Assembly (NCBI RefSeq): GCF_023716485.1 | Contig: NZ_CP092418.1 | Coordinates: 4,124,501 to 4,188,500, forward strand | Length of the DNA: 64,000 nt | Source of the DNA: Microbulbifer variabilis | GTDB lineage: Bacteria > Pseudomonadota > Gammaproteobacteria > Pseudomonadales > Cellvibrionaceae | Direction of reading: 5' to 3' | Shown here: one piece after another, positions 1-8,427 of the stretch | How the letters are laid out: every line of letters begins with the position of its first letter | How positions within the stretch are numbered: position 1 is the stretch's first letter | Notes under the pieces: model-generated | Told to the model about the DNA's origin: nothing | Databases searched by the model: none | The model's input: the letters and a program-made list of their open reading frames with translations, nothing else | Program-made: the position numbers and the translations under genes

Positions 1-463
1 GATCGAGTAGTTGTGCCAACGCGCGTTTCTGCTCTTGCAGCGGAGGAAGCGGGCCCAGTACGGCTTGTAAAGCACCGAGTTGTTGTTGCAACTGCTCCAG
101 ACTGTAGGCATCGGGGATGGTCACCACATTCATACCCAGTGCCTGCAGCCGCTCAGCCGCACGCTGGGCACCGTACTGCCCGGCAAGAACCAGATCTGGC
201 TTTAATGGCAGCAGCTCCTCGGCGCGGGCGCGATTGAGCTGAACGTGTTCGGGAATCGGCAGGGAGCGATACTGTTCGGCGGCGGACAGCCAGGTCAGAG
301 AGGCAATATCCGCAGGTTGTGCCCAGTTCAGCAGTACTTGGTCCAGACACAGGTTCAACGAAGCAATGCGCTCATAGGCCTGGACTTTCGCGGCCAGAAT
401 GAACACTGCACCGAGTAATAGTTGCCAGCAGAGAAGATGACGCCTGGACGTGCGGGTACTCAT
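1..463 (-). CDS. Periplasmic substrate-binding protein, BtuF/FecB-like (partial)
   Basis: Partial gene: it reads from an ATG at 463 off the left edge, giving 154 residues of the N-terminal half. The product begins with a twin-arginine-like stretch (TSRR) and a hydrophobic signal segment, then shows the order typical of helical-backbone metal/cobalamin receptors (PF01497): RIASLNLCLDQ, then LNRARAEELLPLKPDLVLAG, then a long helix beginning at PDAYSLEQLQ. In this family the protein binds vitamin B12 or a ferric chelate in the periplasm and hands it to an inner-membrane ABC transporter. The ATG lies 5 bases after the radA stop codon on the same strand, so it probably shares that transcript. The missing C-terminal half holds the rest of the ligand site, so the ligand cannot be named. 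Confidence 0.72.
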   Translation of the reverse strand, partial: MSTRTSRRHLLCWQLLLGAVFILAAKVQAYERIASLNLCLDQVLLNWAQPADIASLTWLSAAEQYRSLPIPEHVQLNRARAEELLPLKPDLVLAGQYGAQRAAERLQALGMNVVTIPDAYSLEQLQQQLGALQAVLGPLPPLQEQKRALAQLLD

Positions 464-468
464 CCGAC

Positions 469-1863
469 TCAGCTCATGTCAATCACGGCAAGGGCTTCCG
501 CCAGGGTTTTTATCGAGTGCATCTCCATACCCTCGATATCGTTTTTCAGGCGATTGGCGGCGGGCACTATCGCTTTGCGAAAACCATGCTTAGCGGCTTC
601 GCGCAGGCGCTCCTGGCCCGAGGGCACGGGGCGGATCTCACCGGAAAGTCCCACCTCACCGAAGACCACCAGATCCCGCGGCAACACCCGATTGCGAAAG
701 CTGGAAACAACTGCCAGCAAAAGAGTCAGGTCGGCACTGGTTTCCATTACCTTGACGCCGCCTACCACATTGATAAACACATCCTGATCGCCGACCAAGA
801 CGCCGCCATGGCGGTGCAGCACCGCCAGCAGCATATTCAGGCGGTTCTGGTCGAGACCCACCGCTACCCGGCGCGGATTACCGAGGCTGCTGTCATCCAC
901 CAGTGCCTGCAGTTCCACCAGCAGCGGCCGGGTGCCCTCCCACACGGAAGTCACCACCGATCCCGCGGCGATCTCCTCGGCGCGCTGCAGGAAAATAGCG
1001 GAGGGATTAGAAACTTCTTTAAGGCCCTGCTCGGTCATGGCAAATACCCCCAGCTCATTCACCGCTCCAAAGCGGTTTTTATGGGCACGCAGGGTGCGGA
1101 AGCGGGAGTCGTGAGTACCTTCGAGCAATATGGAGCAATCAATAATATGTTCCAGCACCTTGGGGCCTGCCAAACTGCCGTCTTTGGTGACATGGCCCAC
1201 TAAAATCAGCGCAGTACCAGTCTGCTTGGCGAAGCGGGTCAGGTAAGCAGCACTCTCACGCACCTGGGCCACCGAGCCCGGAGCGGACTGCACATCGCTC
1301 ATATGCATCACCTGGATGGAGTCCACCACCATCACGCGTGGATTGACTTCTTTTGCCGCCAGGCAGATGCGCTCCACATCAGTTTCACTGAGGAGCTGCA
1401 GGGAATCAGTGGGCAGGCCCAGACGTTTGGCGCGCATAGCCACCTGCTGAAGAGATTCTTCACCGGTGATATACAGCGCCGGCATTGAAGTAGCGAGGTG
1501 GCACAGAGTTTGTAGCAATACCGTGGATTTACCAGCCCCAGGATGACCGCCGATCAGCACCACCGAACCCGGCACCAGGCCGCCCCCCAGCACCCGGTCG
1601 AGTTCCGAGGCGGAAGTGGGAATACGCGGCAGCTCACTCAGGTCGATTTCCGAGAGCTTCTGCACCTTGCCTGCACCGGCGGCGCCGGCATAGCCACTCT
1701 GGGCATCGGTGAAATTGGCCGCGCGGCTGTCTTTGTGCTCCGGCCCCAAACGCACTTCAGAGAGACTGTTCCAGGCACCACAAGCACTGCACTGCCCCGC
1801 CCACTTTGTATAGTCAGCGCCACATTCATTGCACACATAGGCAGTTTTGCGTTTAGCAGCCAA
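469..1863 (-). CDS. radA: DNA repair protein RadA
   Basis: 464-residue RadA (Sms), a RecA-like ATPase that drives branch migration of recombination intermediates and helps process stalled forks. Visible parts in order: an N-terminal C4 zinc finger (C11, C14, C25, C28), the Walker A box GGHPGAGKST at residues 105-114, a RadA-specific KNRFG motif near residue 264, and a C-terminal Lon-protease-like domain containing LSGEIRPV. Length and start (MAAKRKTAYVC) match the family. It is transcribed away from the pseudoazurin promoter and is followed after 5 bases by the binding-protein gene on the same strand. Confidence 0.97.
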   Translation of the reverse strand: MAAKRKTAYVCNECGADYTKWAGQCSACGAWNSLSEVRLGPEHKDSRAANFTDAQSGYAGAAGAGKVQKLSEIDLSELPRIPTSASELDRVLGGGLVPGSVVLIGGHPGAGKSTVLLQTLCHLATSMPALYITGEESLQQVAMRAKRLGLPTDSLQLLSETDVERICLAAKEVNPRVMVVDSIQVMHMSDVQSAPGSVAQVRESAAYLTRFAKQTGTALILVGHVTKDGSLAGPKVLEHIIDCSILLEGTHDSRFRTLRAHKNRFGAVNELGVFAMTEQGLKEVSNPSAIFLQRAEEIAAGSVVTSVWEGTRPLLVELQALVDDSSLGNPRRVAVGLDQNRLNMLLAVLHRHGGVLVGDQDVFINVVGGVKVMETSADLTLLLAVVSSFRNRVLPRDLVVFGEVGLSGEIRPVPSGQERLREAAKHGFRKAIVPAANRLKNDIEGMEMHSIKTLAEALAVIDMS

Positions 1864-2014
1864 GGTTATTCCCCCAAAGCGTCACCCAGTCAAATTGGCA
1901 CACAGTTTACCCCTTATCTCCCTTCAGAGGGCAGCGCTTAACAGACAGATATGACTCTCCTTTACCCAAGTGGTGTATTGGCACTTTTTCCCACTTTCTC
2001 TGGGATCTGCGCGA

Positions 2015-2055
2015 TTGATCTAGATCAATTCTTCGTATTTTCACCGGGCTAATAT
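2015..2055 (+). promoter_or_regulatory. FNR/Anr-type class II promoter for pseudoazurin-ODP genes
   Basis: The 14-bp site TTGATCTAGATCAA at 2015-2028 is a perfect dyad and an exact match to the FNR/Anr/Dnr consensus TTGAT-N4-ATCAA. A -10-like TAATAT lies at 2050-2055. A start near 2062 would put the dyad centre at about -41, the class II activator position. The next gene downstream is pseudoazurin at 2128. The box, dyad and spacing are read from the sequence; oxygen- or NO-responsive control is inferred from the family. Confidence 0.8.
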
Positions 2056-2127
2056 CCGGCGCGTCTCGCCTCCTCCTATAGGCAGAGTCACTACAACATC
2101 ACCGACTACTCAAAACAGGAAGTAAAT

Positions 2128-2571
2128 ATGTCGTCTACTACTCTTCGCAGTGCGCTTCTCGCACTCGTCATGGCCTCGACGTCCGCCCTGGCAGCAGATC
2201 ACGAAGTTAAGATGCTGAACCAGGGCAAGGACGGCATGATGACTTTCGAACCCGCGTTCCTAAACGTTGCAGTGGGCGATACTGTCACCTTCCTGCCCAC
2301 CGATATGGCACACAACAGCCGTTCCGTACTCTCCCCAGCCGAGGGCGACAGTTGGAATGGCAGCATGGGTGAGAAAGTCAGTGTGACCTTGAATAAGGAA
2401 GGCGTTTACCTGTACCAGTGCGATCCGCACCTGCCCTTGGGCATGGTCGGTGTAATTCAGGTAGGCCAGGCCGGCAACCTGGAAGATGCCAAGAAACACG
2501 CTCAAGGAATGAGTGAACGTATCGCCGTCAACAAGGAGCGCCTCAGCCAGTACCTTGACCTAATTAAATAA
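2128..2571 (+). CDS. Pseudoazurin (blue copper electron carrier)
   Basis: 147-residue periplasmic type 1 copper protein. Residues 1-23 form a signal peptide ending SALA-A. The mature part has the pseudoazurin pattern EVKMLNQG-K-GMMTFEPAFLNVAVGDTV. The four copper ligands are all present: H62 (MAHNS), C98, H101 and M106 (QCDPHLPLGM), followed by the helical C-terminal tail typical of pseudoazurins. In denitrifiers such proteins pass electrons to nitrite or nitrous oxide reductase, but no such reductase gene is in the window. The gene sits behind an FNR-type box and 13 bases ahead of an ODP-family gene, suggesting a low-oxygen role. Confidence 0.93.
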   Translation: MSSTTLRSALLALVMASTSALAADHEVKMLNQGKDGMMTFEPAFLNVAVGDTVTFLPTDMAHNSRSVLSPAEGDSWNGSMGEKVSVTLNKEGVYLYQCDPHLPLGMVGVIQVGQAGNLEDAKKHAQGMSERIAVNKERLSQYLDLIK

Positions 2572-2584
2572 GAGAGGCCGCGGC

Positions 2585-3382
2585 GTGGACATTTTATTTG
2601 AGCAAGGCCCTCACCTGGTTGCGCGTTTCTGCGATCTGGTTAAAGAACAGAATGGCAGCGATGGAGTGCAGGCCAACCAGTTTGTGATTCGCCGCGGCAC
2701 CCAAGGTGCGCTGATTGATCCCGGCGGTGATCTCACCTACACACCCCTAACCATTGAACTCAGCCGCCACCTGAACCTGAGCGATCTGGAATATATCCTG
2801 GCCTCGCACCAGGACCCGGACATCATTGCCTCACTGCCACGCTGGATGCTGCACTCGCGCTGCAAGGTAGCGGTATCCAAACTGTGGTCGCGCTTCCTGC
2901 CCCACCTAGTGTCTGGCTTTGTCGCCTCACGTGCCGGTAGTGAACGTTGGCAGGACCGTATCATTCCCATCAGTGACAAGGGCGAGGTGCTGCCTTTTGC
3001 CGACAGCGAAATCTGGGCCCTGCCCGCACACTTTATGCACTCCTGCGGCAACTTCAGTTTCTACGATCCAGTTAGCCGCATCCTGTTTTCCGGTGACGTG
3101 GGCGCCTCTCTCGGTGGAGAGGAGGGCGAAGTCATCGATTTTGATGCGCATATTCCATCCATGGAAGGTTTCCACCAGCGCTATATGGGAGGCAACTGGG
3201 CCTGCCGTCTGTGGGTGAAAATGGTGCGAGAACTGAACCCAGCCATGATTGTGCCTCAACACGGCGGGTATTTTGCCTCTGAGGAAGTTAAGGGAGGCTT
3301 CCTGAGCTGGTTGGAGCGATTGGAATGTGGACCCGATCTGCTGCGACATCAGGACTATCGCTTGCCGCTGAGGAAACCCTAA
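2585..3382 (+). CDS. ODP-family diiron metallo-beta-lactamase-fold protein
   Basis: 265 residues with a metallo-beta-lactamase fold of the flavodiiron/ODP type, but lacking the flavodoxin domain of true flavodiiron proteins. The diiron ligand set can be followed: H75, D77 and D79 (HQDPD), H152 (MHSCGNF), D171 (FSGDVGASL) and H226 (PQHGG). ODP proteins bind O2 at the diiron centre and serve as oxygen sensors or scavengers. The gene starts with GTG at 2585, 13 bases after the pseudoazurin stop, and is almost certainly co-transcribed with it from the FNR-type promoter. There is no signal peptide, so it is cytoplasmic. Confidence 0.85.
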   Translation: MDILFEQGPHLVARFCDLVKEQNGSDGVQANQFVIRRGTQGALIDPGGDLTYTPLTIELSRHLNLSDLEYILASHQDPDIIASLPRWMLHSRCKVAVSKLWSRFLPHLVSGFVASRAGSERWQDRIIPISDKGEVLPFADSEIWALPAHFMHSCGNFSFYDPVSRILFSGDVGASLGGEEGEVIDFDAHIPSMEGFHQRYMGGNWACRLWVKMVRELNPAMIVPQHGGYFASEEVKGGFLSWLERLECGPDLLRHQDYRLPLRKP

Positions 3383-3559
3383 AGACCAGTCTAAAGGACA
3401 GTCTTTACAAGCGATAACCCTGTAGGCTCCGAATCAATACAGGCATAAAACCAAGGGAGAGCGGGACGCTTTCCCTTAACCTCCTCCACCCTCCCGCTGT
3501 GCTTGCACCCCCTGCTGCCCACACATACACTGACCGGCATACTTCTCCTGGGCTGCTTT

Positions 3560-3898
3560 ATGTATATTGCCTACCTTCGCACCTTGCTGCTGATACTCCT
3601 GCTGGCCTTTGCCGGCCTGGCATCGGCCGTGCCCTGTGCGGAACCTGCAGATATGCTGAGCATGGAAAGCAGCGAACAGGGCCACTGCGAAGCGGATAAA
3701 GCCGATGATTGCCACAGTGAGCACCGCGGTGACTGTGGTATCGAATGCGGCTGCTGCCTGGGATTGAGCAATAGCCTCGCCGTAATCTCCGCCAATATCC
3801 CGAATTTTTCGCGGCCAATTTCCCTGGCAACTGCCCACACAGTATTTAAACCTTCCCCCGACCCGGAAAGCACCCTGCGGCCTCCTATTGCCACCTGA
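3560..3898 (+). CDS. Small Cys/His-rich exported protein, probably metal-related
   Basis: 112 residues from the ATG at 3560; a longer TTG-started form at 3503 would bury the signal peptide. Residues 1-23 (LLLILLLAFAGLASA) are a clear signal peptide. The mature part is rich in Cys and His (CAEP, GHCEADKADDCHSEHRGDCG, ECGCC), with a CxCC cluster, suggesting metal binding. I do not recognise a named family. It lies just upstream of a DUF411 protein, a multicopper oxidase and CopB genes in the same direction, so a periplasmic copper-binding role is a reasonable inference. No clear ribosome site precedes the ATG, which lowers confidence in the exact start. Confidence 0.6.
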   Translation: MYIAYLRTLLLILLLAFAGLASAVPCAEPADMLSMESSEQGHCEADKADDCHSEHRGDCGIECGCCLGLSNSLAVISANIPNFSRPISLATAHTVFKPSPDPESTLRPPIAT

Positions 3899-4013
3899 GC
3901 CTCGGCTCCAGCAGTAAACTTCGCCGATAAATCTTTTTTGCCCGCCACTAGCTGCACCTATGCTGCGCTGACGATGTGGTGGGTCAGTTGATATGAATGA
4001 CAGGAGTAATTCC

Positions 4014-4505
4014 ATGTACCGATCTTTTTTAGCCGCAATTGCCGCGCTTGTTACCACATTAGCCCTCAGTGCTTGTGCCGAACCCACCGAGCCCAAAGAA
4101 CCTCAAGCGCAGAACTTAACGACCTATAAATCCGCTACCTGTGGCTGCTGCAAAGTTTGGGTGGACCACGCTCGCAACAGCGGCTTCAAAGTGGTGGCAA
4201 AGGATGTCGATGACCTCAACGGCGTCAAAAAACAGCACGGAATCGAACCCCGCTACCAGTCTTGCCACACCAGTGTGTCCAAGGAAGGCTATGTTTTCGA
4301 AGGGCATGTGCCAGCCAAGCTGATTCAGCAATTTTTGCAAAGTCCGCCTAAGGGTGCGCTGGGGCTGGCTGTGCCCGGTATGCCTCTCGGAAGCCCTGGC
4401 ATGGAGATGGGCGATCGCTTTACCCCCTACCAGGTAATGCAGTTAAACAAGGACGGCAGCAGCGTGGTTTATACAGAAATCAACGCGGCCGGAGAACAGT
4501 TCTGA
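4014..4505 (+). CDS. DUF411 metal-binding lipoprotein
   Basis: 163 residues from the ATG at 4014, chosen because AGGAG at 4002-4006 sits 7 bases ahead of it; an earlier ATG at 3993 lacks such a site. A lipoprotein signal ends at LALSAC. The body is a DUF411 domain: TTYKSATCGCCKVW, VDDLNGVKKQHGI, SCHTSVSKEGYVFEGHVPA, then GLAVPGMPLGSPGMEM. The CxCC, the second Cys-His and the Met-rich loop are likely copper ligands. DUF411 proteins are regularly found in copper and silver resistance clusters. The multicopper oxidase gene follows after 9 bases, so the two are co-transcribed. Confidence 0.9.
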   Translation: MYRSFLAAIAALVTTLALSACAEPTEPKEPQAQNLTTYKSATCGCCKVWVDHARNSGFKVVAKDVDDLNGVKKQHGIEPRYQSCHTSVSKEGYVFEGHVPAKLIQQFLQSPPKGALGLAVPGMPLGSPGMEMGDRFTPYQVMQLNKDGSSVVYTEINAAGEQF

Positions 4506-4514
4506 GGACTGTCG

Positions 4515-6263
4515 ATGACAAAACCTCCGCGGTGCGGCTCGGTTTCGCGCCGCACCTTTGTAACCGGAATCAGCGCCGGCATGGCCCTCCTGGGCCTGCC
4601 CGGCTCCCCTACCCCCGCCAGGGCGCGAGTCCCGCCTCCCACGACTTTAACTGGCGAGAATTTCTCCCTGCAGGTAGACCAAAGGGCAGTCAACCTGACC
4701 GGACAACCCCGCAACGCAATTTCAGTTAACGATTCTATTCCCGGCCCAATCCTGCACTGGCACGAGGGGCAAACTGTCACTCTCAATGTCCTTAACCAAT
4801 TAGATAAAAACACTTCGATTCACTGGTATGGCATCAGGGTGCCCAATCCTATGAATGGTGTACCAGGGCTCAATTTCTCCGGTATTAGGCCCGGGGAAAA
4901 TTTTCGATACCGCTTTAAAGTCACACAAAGCGGAACTTACTGGTATCACAGTCACTCCGGCTTCCAGAGGCAGCAGGGACTCTACGGTGCTATCGTCATC
5001 AATCCAGCTGGGGGAGAGCCGGTGACCTATGACCGGGACTATGTAGTGTTGCTCTCCGATTGGAGCGATGAATCCCCCCAGCGGATTTATTCAAACCTGA
5101 AGAAAGATGGCCACTATTACAACCGGCGCCGCCACCGCACCACCACAGATCTCTGGCGAGATGTACGCGCGAAAGGCATAGAGCAAACCTGGCGTGAACG
5201 ACACCCATGGAACTTCGCAGGCATGTCTGATCGAGATGTGTCTGATGTCACAGGCTACACCTACAGCTACCTGATCAATGGACAAACTCCGGAAGACAAT
5301 TGGACTGCCCTATTTACCCCAGGTGAGATAGTACGGCTGCGTTTTATCAACGCCTCTGCCATGACAATCTTCGACCTACGCATTCCCGATCTGGATATGA
5401 CCGTGGTGACTGCTGATGGCCAGAATATTCAGCCGGTGAGAGTAGATGAATTCCGCCTAGGTACTGGGGAAACCTACGATGTGGTAGTTAGGCCCAGTGG
5501 CGACAGAGCCTACACCCTTTTTGCCCAGGCGATCGATCGCGGCGGTTACGCTCGCGGTACCTTAACGCCCGCTCAGAGTCTTTCTGCCGAAGTTCCCCCC
5601 ATGGATCCAATCCCTATTCTCGATAAGCGCGATATGGGATTCACCCGTGCCAGTGGTGCTAGAGCTGCTGATAGACAGTCCACTGCAGAAGAAGGCAATG
5701 CCAAACTGGCCCCCGCTGGCCTGGGAAGCCATAGCCCCATCATCCACCAGCCAACAGAAAAAGGCCATGGCGTAGCCCTGCGCGCGCTCGCGCCCCAAAA
5801 TGGAATGGATGATCCCGGTGTTGGACTCCGTGAACACCAGCAGCGCTACAACCGCCGCATCCTAACCTACAGGGATCTTCGCAGTCTCACACCATCATTA
5901 GACCAGCGCCAACCGCAGCGAGAACTACAACTACATCTCACCGGTAATCCAGCTCGTTACCTATGGTCCATTGACGGTGTTAAATATAAAAACGCCACAC
6001 CAATATTATTGGCTTATGGCGAGCGTCTACGTATCACTCTGGTGAACGACACCCTACTCACCCAGCCCATGCACCTGCACGGTTTATGGAGTGAGTTGGA
6101 AACTGGTGACGGACAGTATCTACCACGCAAGCACACGGTGATGGTGCAGCCCGGTGCCAAGATCAGTTACCTGGTAAATGCCGATAACCGGGGGCGCTGG
6201 GCATTACACTGCCAAATGCTTTATCGCACATACGGTATTTTCCGAGAGGTGCGCGTGGTATGA
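4515..6263 (+). CDS. pcoA: CopA/PcoA-type multicopper oxidase with many copper ligands lost
   Basis: 582 residues with a Tat signal (SRRTFVTG at 11-18) and the three-cupredoxin layout of CopA/PcoA periplasmic copper oxidases. Two of the four copper-ligand motifs are intact or nearly so: YHSHSG (H145, H147) and HLH (H520, H522). The others are eroded: HWH is HWY (Y105), the type 1 histidine of HPxHLH is Q517, and HCHxxxH is HCQxxxR (H565, C566, Q567, R571), with the axial Met replaced by Ile at 575. The type 1 site therefore keeps only its Cys. The frame is open and overall length is normal, so this is not simple decay. A novel HWH at 81-83 replaces the usual RWR. It overlaps copB by 4 bases. 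Oxidase activity is doubtful; a copper-binding or structural role is possible. Confidence 0.92.
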   Translation: MTKPPRCGSVSRRTFVTGISAGMALLGLPGSPTPARARVPPPTTLTGENFSLQVDQRAVNLTGQPRNAISVNDSIPGPILHWHEGQTVTLNVLNQLDKNTSIHWYGIRVPNPMNGVPGLNFSGIRPGENFRYRFKVTQSGTYWYHSHSGFQRQQGLYGAIVINPAGGEPVTYDRDYVVLLSDWSDESPQRIYSNLKKDGHYYNRRRHRTTTDLWRDVRAKGIEQTWRERHPWNFAGMSDRDVSDVTGYTYSYLINGQTPEDNWTALFTPGEIVRLRFINASAMTIFDLRIPDLDMTVVTADGQNIQPVRVDEFRLGTGETYDVVVRPSGDRAYTLFAQAIDRGGYARGTLTPAQSLSAEVPPMDPIPILDKRDMGFTRASGARAADRQSTAEEGNAKLAPAGLGSHSPIIHQPTEKGHGVALRALAPQNGMDDPGVGLREHQQRYNRRILTYRDLRSLTPSLDQRQPQRELQLHLTGNPARYLWSIDGVKYKNATPILLAYGERLRITLVNDTLLTQPMHLHGLWSELETGDGQYLPRKHTVMVQPGAKISYLVNADNRGRWALHCQMLYRTYGIFREVRVV

Positions 6264-7054
6264 GGCGCACCCTCTGTACCAAAGCGGCAGTGATAATAGT
6301 TGTTACCCTGTGCTTGCAACTGGGTTTTCAAGCAGCTAAAGCGCAAAATCGGGAAGACCAGCACCACAGCTTCCAAGCCCCCTCAGAAGGTTCAGTCGCT
6401 GGAGAGGACAATGGTATGGCCGGGGAGGGGGACAAGCCGGTAGCCAAACTCAGCCTTGACCAATTCGAACGGCGCGGTATGAACGGCGCGGCAATCGAAG
6501 GCGATTTCAGTTATGGAGATGACGTCAATAAAGTAGTGCTGGAAGTAGACTTTGAGCGGGGAGGAGGAGAAACGGAAAAAAATGAGCGATGGCTGGTCTA
6601 CAGCCGATCCATTTCCAAAGATTGGAATTTCCTCGCCGGCTTCCGACACGACCTACAGCGGGAAACTACCAGCCGCAATTGGCTGGCGATTGGGCTGGTT
6701 GGAGAAACCCCTTACTCATTAGAAATGGATGCAGTGCTATTTCTGGGAAGGAACGGCAGTACAGCTTTTCGTCTGGAAGGGGAATATGATGCAAAGCTCG
6801 CAGAAAAAGTGAGCCTTATTCCGCGCCTGGAGCTGAATTTCTTTGGCCAAAATGATGAAATCGCTGGCAGTGGCAGCGGATTGTCTCAAATAGAAATAGG
6901 CTTGCGCCTACTCTACGAAATTCACCCTAAATTTTCCCCCTATATCGGCGTTCACCATGAACGAGTTGTGGGCAATGCCGCAGATTTTGCCCGTGAAGAA
7001 GGGGAAAAGGTATATAGCACCGTATGGGTTGTCGGTTTTCGCGCCTGGTTTTAG
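6260..7054 (+). CDS. copB: CopB-family outer-membrane copper resistance protein
   Basis: 264 residues of the CopB/PcoB family (PF05275). After a signal peptide (cleavage near AAKA) comes a short acidic and His-containing linker, then a beta-barrel: alternating strands such as FSYGDDVNKVVLEVDFE, VYSRSISKDWNFLAGFRHD, RNWLAIGLVGETPYSLEMDA, and a terminal strand ending in aromatic F. The characteristic TPY, GLVGE and RLLYEI-PKFSPYIG motifs are all present. CopB proteins sit in the outer membrane and act with CopA in copper tolerance. The start codon overlaps the oxidase stop codon (ATGA), so translation is coupled. Confidence 0.93.
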   Translation: MRRTLCTKAAVIIVVTLCLQLGFQAAKAQNREDQHHSFQAPSEGSVAGEDNGMAGEGDKPVAKLSLDQFERRGMNGAAIEGDFSYGDDVNKVVLEVDFERGGGETEKNERWLVYSRSISKDWNFLAGFRHDLQRETTSRNWLAIGLVGETPYSLEMDAVLFLGRNGSTAFRLEGEYDAKLAEKVSLIPRLELNFFGQNDEIAGSGSGLSQIEIGLRLLYEIHPKFSPYIGVHHERVVGNAADFAREEGEKVYSTVWVVGFRAWF

Positions 7055-7345
7055 CTCCCGGTTCTATAAAAAATTCTGTTCACAACAAACTATCCGCCAA
7101 TTAAATGCAGCAGGAAACCAGAATTTTTCTTGGCTTACATTCGTAATTCACACTTTTTCTTAGGGTTCATTAATAGAGAGATTTTATCAAATTTGAAAGA
7201 TTAGAAAGGCAATATGCTTATACTGGTAAACATTCCTTACAACAAGCAAACTCAAAATTTTTTAAAATGGCAGAATACAGAAACAACTTCTATTAAGTGT
7301 ATGAAATTATTACATCAGGAAAAAATGGTATAGAAAGGGCAAAAA

Positions 7346-8257
7346 GTGTCGTACATAAACACTTCAGCTCTTGACTTTATTCACTCACCATATCTGCAGC
7401 AAGATTTCTCCTCATTGAACCTCATAGGTCGCACCAAGCCTATATGGGGTAAACGGGAGTCCAGACGATACGCAAGTGAAATTCTTCTACGTAAAGTATC
7501 AATAACTCCAGCGATTACTATTTCCTTACTAATGGGGATGCTGGCTATCGAAGGACAATCCCAAGAGGATTTACATCATGGCCTTCAGTATCACTCCACA
7601 TCTGGAAGTAACAATGATGCAACCCTAGGAGAAGACAAACCCATCGCCAAGCTCAGCCTTGATCAATTTGAATTACAAGGTAATAACGGAGCCACCATTG
7701 AGGGGGACATCAGCTATGGTACAGACCAAAGCAAGCTATCCGCAGAAGTAGACTACGAGCGCTCCAACGGGGAGACCGAGGAGAATGAGCTATGGGGCAT
7801 TTACAGCCACGCAGTTTCTGCTAATTGGAATATTCTCGCAGGAATTCGTCATGATTTTTACCTGGAGAATACCAGCCGCAATTGGTTTGCAATTGGTATT
7901 ATTGGCGAGACCCCCTACTCATTTGAAATGGACGCTGTATTTTTCCTTGGTAGAAGCGGCAGCACTGCCCTTCGCATAGAAGGAGTTTATACATTTAAAC
8001 TCTCAGAAAAGTTCAGTTTAGCACCCCGTGCAGAATTTGATTTTTTTGGGCAAAATGACAAAAATTCAGACGGAGGATCTGGTCTATCTGAAATAGAAAT
8101 TGGCATACGTTTACGCTATGAACTTCATCCGAAATTCTCCCCTTATATTGGCATACATCAATATCGCAATATCGGAAAAACTGCAGACTTTGAACGCGAA
8201 GAGGGAGAAAAAGTATACGATACCGTGTGGGTTCTGGGGTTTCGAGCTTGGTTATAA
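7346..8257 (+). CDS. Second CopB paralogue with an N-terminal extension
   Basis: 303 residues; residues 90 onward are a clear paralogue of the CopB just upstream (for example DKPIAKLSLDQFE, GETPYSFEMDAVFFLGR, ELHPKFSPYIG, TVWVLGFRAWL). The GTG start at 7346 has AAGGG six bases ahead. This leaves about 50 residues before the hydrophobic signal-like segment (TISLLMGMLAIEG), where the first CopB has only a few; no other usable start codon lies between. The copy is more AT-rich than its neighbour. It may be an old tandem duplicate whose original start has been lost. The 291 bases separating the two genes hold no recognisable terminator. Confidence 0.85.
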   Translation: MSYINTSALDFIHSPYLQQDFSSLNLIGRTKPIWGKRESRRYASEILLRKVSITPAITISLLMGMLAIEGQSQEDLHHGLQYHSTSGSNNDATLGEDKPIAKLSLDQFELQGNNGATIEGDISYGTDQSKLSAEVDYERSNGETEENELWGIYSHAVSANWNILAGIRHDFYLENTSRNWFAIGIIGETPYSFEMDAVFFLGRSGSTALRIEGVYTFKLSEKFSLAPRAEFDFFGQNDKNSDGGSGLSEIEIGIRLRYELHPKFSPYIGIHQYRNIGKTADFEREEGEKVYDTVWVLGFRAWL

Positions 8258-8427
8258 ACCAAAGATCACTCCCCCTTAGCGAACATTGGCACTATTAAAA
8301 TAGCGGCACCTCTGAAAATTTACCATTTTCACCCTATGAACCTTAAATCTTTATGTGCCCAACATCAAACAAGATGGCAAGAATAATTCGCAGAGGTGCA
8401 AAAAAGGTCAGCCAAGCAGCTAAAGCG

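Noticed and set aside
517..1203. 228-residue reading frame on the plus strand
   Set aside because: Antisense to radA, which is clearly the real gene.
3381..3406. Hairpin AAAGAC...GTCTTT after the ODP gene as terminator
   Set aside because: Stem is only 6 bp, loop is long, it overlaps the stop codon and no T-run follows.
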